Part shown: positions 59,288 through 64,000 of the stretch, in pieces
How the letters are laid out: every line of letters starts with the position of its first letter
Numbering within the stretch: position 1 is the first letter of the stretch
Assembly (NCBI GenBank): GCA_002898735.1
Contig: BEHY01000002.1
Coordinates: 1 to 64,000 of the forward strand
Reading direction: 5' to 3'
DNA: 64,000 nt
DNA from: Candidatus Thermoflexus japonica
GTDB lineage: Bacteria > Chloroflexota > Anaerolineae > Thermoflexales > Thermoflexaceae
The notes under the pieces: model-generated
Told to the model about the DNA's origin: nothing
The model's database searches: none
The model's input: only the letters and a program-made list of their open reading frames with translations
Made by a program: the position numbers and the translations under genes

Positions 59288-61744
59288 ATGGGTCCTGTGA
59301 TCCTCTGGTGGCTCCTGCTGACCCTGATTGCCCTCGCGGCCTGGCCCATCACATTCCTTGTGTTCCGCCCCCTGCCGGATCGGGGGGTGGCTTTCGCCCG
59401 CCCCCTGGGACTTATGCTGATGGGCTTCTTCTGGTGGTGGGGAGGGAGCCTGGGGGTTCTCCCGGCCTCGTGGGGAGGAGCCGTGGCCGCCGGGGGCCTG
59501 GTCCTGGGCCTCGGGCTCTGGCTGGCCCGACGATCCGGAGAATCCCCCTGGCACGGGATCCAGACCCGGCGAGGTCTCGTGCTTTTTTACGAGTTGTTGT
59601 TCGCCCTCTCCTTCCTGGGCTGGACTCTTTTCCGGGCCTATAACCCCGAGATCACCGACACCGAGAAGCCGATGGAGCTGGCCTTTCTCAACGCGGTGGT
59701 TCGGGCGGAGCGCTTCCCTCCGCATGATCCCTGGCTGTCCGGTTTTGCAATCAGTTATTATTACTTTGGCTACGTTATTTTGGGCTTCCTCACGGAGCTC
59801 TCCGGCCTTCCGACCCGCTTCACGTTCAACCTCGGGGTTTCCTCCTGGTTTGCGCTCACCCTGCTGGCGGCTGCTGGCCTTGGATGGAATCTCTGGGCCC
59901 TCTATCGCCCGGGGCGCCCTCGCGCGGCCCGGATTGTCGCGTTGCTCAGCGCGTTCTGGGTCGGCCTGGCCGGAAACGGCGAGGCGATCCTGGATCTCGC
60001 CCACTCGTGTGGCTGGATCCGGGATCCAGGCTTCTGGATCTGGCTGGACATCCCGGAGTTAAACGAGCCCCCCTTGCTTCGATCGTGGCCCTCATGCTGG
60101 CCTCCTCGAAGCCGAGCGTGGGCATGGTGGCGGGCCTCCCGGGTGGTGCGGGACTACACGCCCGCCGGTCAGCACCAGGAGGTCATCGATGAGTTCCCCC
60201 AGTTCAGCTTCCTGCTGGGGGATCTGCATCCCCATGTGCTGGCGTTGCCCTTCACGTTGATGGCGATCGGGCTGGCTCTGGCGGCCTTCCAGACCGCCCA
60301 GCGGTTCCCCGGGCTTTCTTCCCTTCAGGAATGGCATGTCCTCCTGCGCTTCCTTCAGGACCACGGTCCGCCATTCGGGTTCCTGCCGATCGTTTTCGGG
60401 GGGCTGGCTTTCCTGAACACATGGGATTTCCCGATTTACACCGGCCTTCTGCTGGCGGCCTGGGCGCTGGGGGCCTGGATGGCCGGGCGCCCTCGGGCCT
60501 CCTTACAGCGGGAGGTCCTCGGGCTGGCCGGGGGCGTTCTGGGGCCTGGCGTGTTGCTGTATCTGCCGTTCTACCTGGGATTTCGCTCCCAGGCCGGCGG
60601 ATTCCTTCCCAATCTTTATAACGGGACCCGCCTGCCGCAGTTTCTGGTGATGTTCGGCTTCCAGGTTGGCGGGTTGATTCTCCTTCTGGGGGCGGAGGCC
60701 CTCCGCGCCCATCGCCGGGGGATGCTCAACCTGCCGCGTTGGGGGGGGTGGATCTTGCTGGGCGCGCTGGGGCTGGGGCTGGCGCCCGTGGCGTTGCTGG
60801 TGGGGCTCTACGAGCTGGCGCAGGCGATCCGGTTGCCCATACCCGGAGCGCCGGTTCCGCTGGAGGCGCTGAGGCCCTGGGTGTATGGGCGGTTGCTGGA
60901 TGGTGCGGTGCAGGTGAGCGGAAGGCTGTTCCCTGCAAGCGGGCCATGGGTGCCGATGCTCCTGGCCGGAATCGGGACGAGCGCTGTTATGCTCTGGAGG
61001 CGACGGGGGGATGTGAAGACGTTTGTGGGTCTGCTGGTGGTTTTCGGCGCCGCGCTGGCCTGGGCCGTGGAGTTCGTTTTCCTGAGGGATTTCTTCGGAA
61101 CCCGCATGAACACGGTCTTTAAGTTTTACTACCAGACATGGGTGCTCTGGAGCCTGGCCCTGGCCTGGGGGATGGGCGCGTTGTGGGAGTGGGGGAAGGG
61201 GGTGCGCGGGTTGCTGGCCGGGCTGTTCGGCACCATGATCGCGCTGGCGGCGCTCTACCCGGCCTTAATGATCCCCATTAAAGCGGAATTCTTCGCCCGC
61301 CCACCCACCCTGGATGGATATGCTCATCTGGCGAAACGGATACCCGATGACCTGGCTGCGATCGAGTGGTTGAACCGGCATGTGTCGGGCACGCCTGTGA
61401 TCCTGGAAGCCCCGGGCTGGCAGGGGATCTCTTTCCAGCCGGAATTCGGCCGCTTCGCGGCCCACACCGGCCTGCCCACGGTGCTGGGATGGGCGGGCCA
61501 TGAACATCAGTGGCGGGGCTCTTACAAGGAGATCGGCCGTCGGGAGCCGGATTTGCAGATCCTGTGGGAATCCCCGGATCTGGAGGAAACTCGTGCGCTT
61601 CTGGAGAAGTATCAGATCGTCTATGTGATCGTTGGCCACACGGAGCGCCAGGAGTTCCCCGCAGAGGTGTTGCGAAAGTTTGAACAGCTGATGGATCCGG
61701 TCTTTCGGAGCGGGGAAACGGTGATTTACCGGAGGCGTGAATGA
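59288..61744 (+). CDS. DUF2298 (YYY) polytopic membrane protein
   Basis: An 818-residue protein with about 16 hydrophobic segments. It carries the family's Tyr-rich block S-Y-Y-Y-F-G-Y-V-I-L-G-F, W-W-R-A-S-R-V-V-R-D, and E-F-P-Q-F-S-F-L-L-G-D-L-H-P-H-V-L-A-L-P-F, and later F-F-G-T-R-M-N-T-V-F-K-F-Y-Y-Q. These mark the DUF2298 family common in Chloroflexota and archaea, probably GT-C-fold sugar transferases on lipid carriers; activity is unproven. The start has only a weak site. It overlaps the next gene by ATGA and begins a cluster of large membrane proteins. Confidence 0.88.
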   Translation: MGPVILWWLLLTLIALAAWPITFLVFRPLPDRGVAFARPLGLMLMGFFWWWGGSLGVLPASWGGAVAAGGLVLGLGLWLARRSGESPWHGIQTRRGLVLFYELLFALSFLGWTLFRAYNPEITDTEKPMELAFLNAVVRAERFPPHDPWLSGFAISYYYFGYVILGFLTELSGLPTRFTFNLGVSSWFALTLLAAAGLGWNLWALYRPGRPRAARIVALLSAFWVGLAGNGEAILDLAHSCGWIRDPGFWIWLDIPELNEPPLLRSWPSCWPPRSRAWAWWRASRVVRDYTPAGQHQEVIDEFPQFSFLLGDLHPHVLALPFTLMAIGLALAAFQTAQRFPGLSSLQEWHVLLRFLQDHGPPFGFLPIVFGGLAFLNTWDFPIYTGLLLAAWALGAWMAGRPRASLQREVLGLAGGVLGPGVLLYLPFYLGFRSQAGGFLPNLYNGTRLPQFLVMFGFQVGGLILLLGAEALRAHRRGMLNLPRWGGWILLGALGLGLAPVALLVGLYELAQAIRLPIPGAPVPLEALRPWVYGRLLDGAVQVSGRLFPASGPWVPMLLAGIGTSAVMLWRRRGDVKTFVGLLVVFGAALAWAVEFVFLRDFFGTRMNTVFKFYYQTWVLWSLALAWGMGALWEWGKGVRGLLAGLFGTMIALAALYPALMIPIKAEFFARPPTLDGYAHLAKRIPDDLAAIEWLNRHVSGTPVILEAPGWQGISFQPEFGRFAAHTGLPTVLGWAGHEHQWRGSYKEIGRREPDLQILWESPDLEETRALLEKYQIVYVIVGHTERQEFPAEVLRKFEQLMDPVFRSGETVIYRRRE

Positions 61745-63438
61745 GGGAAGGGCTCCATGGACGCCGATGGCCGGAGGCGCTGATCCCGGCGGGGCTCTTC
61801 GCCCTGGCCCTCCTGATCCGGGGATGGGAGCTGGGCCTCCGGCCGGCCGCGCCGGAGGAGGCCGCTCAGGCCTGGGCGGCGTGGCGGGGTGGGACGCTAC
61901 CCCCTGGGGGTAGCCCGTTGCTCGCGGGGTGGAACGCGACGGCGTTTGGGATCTTCGGGCCGGATGAAGGATGGATGCGCTCCGGCGCGGCGCTGGCGGG
62001 CGCCCTCACCGTCCTGGCCCTATGGGCCGTTCTGCGCCCCATCGGCCCGGCCGCGGCGATCGGGGCGGCGTGGCTCTGGGCCGTCTCCCCCAGCGCCCTG
62101 ATGGCGGCGCGGTTCCTGGACGGCGGCGTCGTGGTCGCGGCGGTGCTGGCCACGGCCCTGGCCCTGTGGCGCGCCTCTTTTCCTTCCCGCTGGATCGGTT
62201 TGGGGATCGCCCTGGGGATGGGGGCCGCGGCCGGGCCCGCCTTCTGGACCGGAGTCCTGTTGCTCCTCCCGGTTTTCTGGCTGGATCCACCGGAGCCGGC
62301 TTTCCCTCGCTGGAAGGCCCTCGGGGTTTTCGGGGTGACGGCGTTGCTGGCCGGCGCCTGGGGGGGATGGCGGGGAAGCGGGGCACGGGAGACGGTGGAA
62401 GGCCTCTCCGCATGGCTCACCGGCTTCGCACCGGAGGGCCTTCCGGTGTGGTGGGAAGCGCTTCGGGCGTTCCTTTACGGAGAAGCGCTGATCCTGACGC
62501 TGGGGCTGACCGGGGGAATTCTGTCCATCCGCCGTCGGGATCGCTTCGGGACGGCGCTGGCCATCGCGGCGGGGATCGGGACCGGTTTGCAGCTCGTCCG
62601 GCTCGGCGCCCCGTTCACGGAACACGCCGTGGCGCTGATTCCGTGGGTCGTGCTGGCTGGGGTCGCTGTGCAATGGGTCTGGGAAACGGTGAAGCCGGTC
62701 GGGCGGCTGCAGCCCGCGGCGGTCCTTGGAGGAGCCGGGATCGGGGGGATCGGGCTGGGCACGGTGGCCGCTTTTATGAATCTCCAGGGGGGAGTGGAAG
62801 GGGCGCGCTGGCTGGTCCTCCTCGGTATACTGGGGCTTCTGGGGTTCGGCATCTGGATCCTGAGCGGTCTGTTTGGAACGGAGGAAGAAGAAGATTCCCT
62901 GGATCGTGCGGAGGCAGGCAGGGAGCCTGGCTCCGCTCCGGGAAATCCCTTCGGGGGGGCCTGGGTTCGAAGCCCGGTGGCCCTCGGAGTTGCTGGGGTC
63001 CTCGCCCTCGCCCTGGGCCTGGGCCAGCTGGCGGGAGCTGCCGCTCGGGTACGGCGGGCCGATCCGGTCCCCGGGTTCTCCCTGCCGGAGATGACCGCGC
63101 CGGCGGTGCGGGAGGTTGTGGAAATGCTGCGGAGGGAAGCGGCGCGCCGGCATGGATGGCCCGGTGGGCTTTCCGTGGTGGTGGTTGCCGAGGAGAAAGA
63201 AGCGTTCTGGCGGTGGACCTTCCGGGGGTTCAGGATGGCGGTTTATCATCGTCCGCCCGCTTCCGGGATCGGGGACGTGTGGCTCACCCCGGAGGACATG
63301 CCGGTTCCGCTGGAACCGGATCGCTGGTTGGGGCGCCCTTTCCCGGTTATCGTGGATCAGAGGGGGGTGGAGCCGATGGAGCGTCGGATGACGTTGTGGG
63401 TTCGTGAGGAGGGGCAGAAGACACAGCCGGGTGAATGA
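61741..63438 (+). CDS. GT39-like polytopic membrane protein
   Basis: A 565-residue protein with about 11 hydrophobic segments and a soluble C-terminal region from about 430. The first loop has G-W-E-L-G-L-R-P-A-A-P-E-E-A, where GT-C mannosyltransferase-type proteins carry an acidic D/E pair, and W-A-V-S-P-S-A-L-M-A-A-R-F-L-D-G-G. These suggest a dolichyl/polyprenyl-phosphate sugar transferase. Its start overlaps the DUF2298 stop (ATGA), implying coupled translation and joint function. Exact family is uncertain. Confidence 0.75.
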   Translation: MREGLHGRRWPEALIPAGLFALALLIRGWELGLRPAAPEEAAQAWAAWRGGTLPPGGSPLLAGWNATAFGIFGPDEGWMRSGAALAGALTVLALWAVLRPIGPAAAIGAAWLWAVSPSALMAARFLDGGVVVAAVLATALALWRASFPSRWIGLGIALGMGAAAGPAFWTGVLLLLPVFWLDPPEPAFPRWKALGVFGVTALLAGAWGGWRGSGARETVEGLSAWLTGFAPEGLPVWWEALRAFLYGEALILTLGLTGGILSIRRRDRFGTALAIAAGIGTGLQLVRLGAPFTEHAVALIPWVVLAGVAVQWVWETVKPVGRLQPAAVLGGAGIGGIGLGTVAAFMNLQGGVEGARWLVLLGILGLLGFGIWILSGLFGTEEEEDSLDRAEAGREPGSAPGNPFGGAWVRSPVALGVAGVLALALGLGQLAGAAARVRRADPVPGFSLPEMTAPAVREVVEMLRREAARRHGWPGGLSVVVVAEEKEAFWRWTFRGFRMAVYHRPPASGIGDVWLTPEDMPVPLEPDRWLGRPFPVIVDQRGVEPMERRMTLWVREEGQKTQPGE

Positions 63439-63496
63439 TCAGGAATCTGCATCGCTGGATTCCGAAGGAGAAGGCGGGCTGTCTCCTCCCGAACAG

Positions 63497-63505
63497 TGTT
63501 ATAAT
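63497..63505 (+). promoter_or_regulatory. extended -10 promoter before the Agl23-like gene
   Basis: A perfect TGTTATAAT extended -10 lies 41 bp before the ATG. No -35 is evident, as is usual for extended -10 promoters. Confidence 0.6.
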
Positions 63506-63546
63506 CGGCATCCGGTTCTGGATCTTCCGGGGAGCGACAGGAGGCT

Positions 63547-64000
63547 ATGGAAGGGATATCGATAGCTCCCTCGCCGTCCCGATGGCGGAGGCTATGGGCG
63601 GATCTTTCGCTGCTGGAGCGCGGGGTTTATCTGGCGCTGTTCGCCGCGGCCATCTTCACCCGCCTGTGGCGTCTGGGCGATCGGGTGATGAGCCATGACG
63701 AGAGCCTGCACGTTCATTACGCCTGGCAGCTGTTTCGAGGCTACGGTTTCCAGCATACCCCGCTCATGCACGGCCCCCTGAAGTTCCACCTGGATGCGCT
63801 GGCTTATCTCCTGTTCGGCGCCGATGATTTCTCCGGCCGGCTCCCGGTGGCCTTAGCGGGGATCGTTCTGGTGATGCTCCCCCTGTTCATGCGCCGCTGG
63901 CTGGGGCGCTGGGGGAGCCTCCTGGCTTCCCTCTTTTTCCTGATCTCCCCGATGATCCTCTATCACAGCCGGTATATCCGGGATGAGGGCCTGATGGCCC
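63547..64000 (+). CDS. Agl23-like flippase-associated membrane protein, 3' end outside window
   Basis: An open frame of 151 codons to the window edge. It shows the family opening R-L-W-R-L-G-D-R-V-M-S-H-D-E-S-L-H-V-H-Y-A, the T-P-L-M-H-G-P-L-K-F-H block, then membrane segments and S-P-M-I-L-Y-H-S-R-Y-I-R-D-E of TIGR03663 (flippase activity-associated protein Agl23). The acidic D-E and H residues sit in the first external loop as in GT-C enzymes. AGGAGGCT precedes the ATG. It fits lipid-linked glycan handling with the two genes upstream. Confidence 0.85.
   Translation, partial: MEGISIAPSPSRWRRLWADLSLLERGVYLALFAAAIFTRLWRLGDRVMSHDESLHVHYAWQLFRGYGFQHTPLMHGPLKFHLDALAYLLFGADDFSGRLPVALAGIVLVMLPLFMRRWLGRWGSLLASLFFLISPMILYHSRYIRDEGLMA

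Noticed and set aside
60040-60150. Possible frameshift in the DUF2298 gene (odd run P-S-C-W-P-P-R-S-R)
   Set aside because: The frame continues correctly into W-W-R-A-S-R-V-V-R-D and E-F-P-Q-F-S-F, and the length of the segment fits the family; likely a variable loop.

Overview
The window looks like chromosomal DNA of a GC-rich, probably thermophilic Chloroflexota bacterium (a Thermoflexus-like lineage is my best guess; this is inference). The pointers are LysW-carrier lysine biosynthesis, a fused b-delta ATP synthase subunit, DUF2298 and Agl23-type membrane proteins, Pro/Thr-rich 'TPTPT' linkers in exported proteins, and strongly G/C-ending codons. No rRNA, tRNA, CRISPR array, insertion sequence or prophage was seen.

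Layout. 0-3 kb: a partial lipoprotein and a two-gene minus-strand unit (membrane-anchored Holliday-resolvase-like nuclease, then a GmrSD-like DUF262/HNH protein) that is visibly less GC-rich than its surroundings. 3-14.7 kb: smc, an exported phospholipase-D/lamin-tail protein, a glycosyltransferase-GH57 fusion and a CCA-adding-type nucleotidyltransferase. 14.7-19.8 kb: a class III aminotransferase, csaA, a small heat-shock protein and lon. 19.8-25.6 kb: a response regulator followed by exported or membrane proteins (PPC-domain, sortase-like, GYD, YfhO-like).

25.8-34.9 kb: a minus-strand lysine cluster transcribed lysW-X-Y-Z-J-K, homocitrate synthase, lysT, lysU. It encodes most of the alpha-aminoadipate/LysW route; homoisocitrate dehydrogenase and LysN are absent from the window. 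A strong promoter and a leader of about 220 nt precede lysW. The leader holds a small ORF with two adjacent Lys codons, an intrinsic terminator and a competing long-range pairing, which together look like a transcription attenuator.

35-46 kb: a coiled-coil protein, selB, mutL, a response regulator with a cyclase-like domain, mutS, an HD-domain protein and a DUF3524-like glycosyltransferase. 46.2-55.9 kb: a plus-strand complex I membrane-arm operon nuoA-H-J-K-L-M-M-N, lacking all other subunits. 56-58.9 kb: an ATP synthase FO-type operon (atpI/Z, atpB, atpE, b-delta fusion) closed by a strong terminator before any F1 catalytic gene. 59-64 kb: large polytopic membrane proteins (DUF2298, a GT39-like protein and a partial Agl23-like protein) that probably handle lipid-linked sugars or cell-surface glycans.
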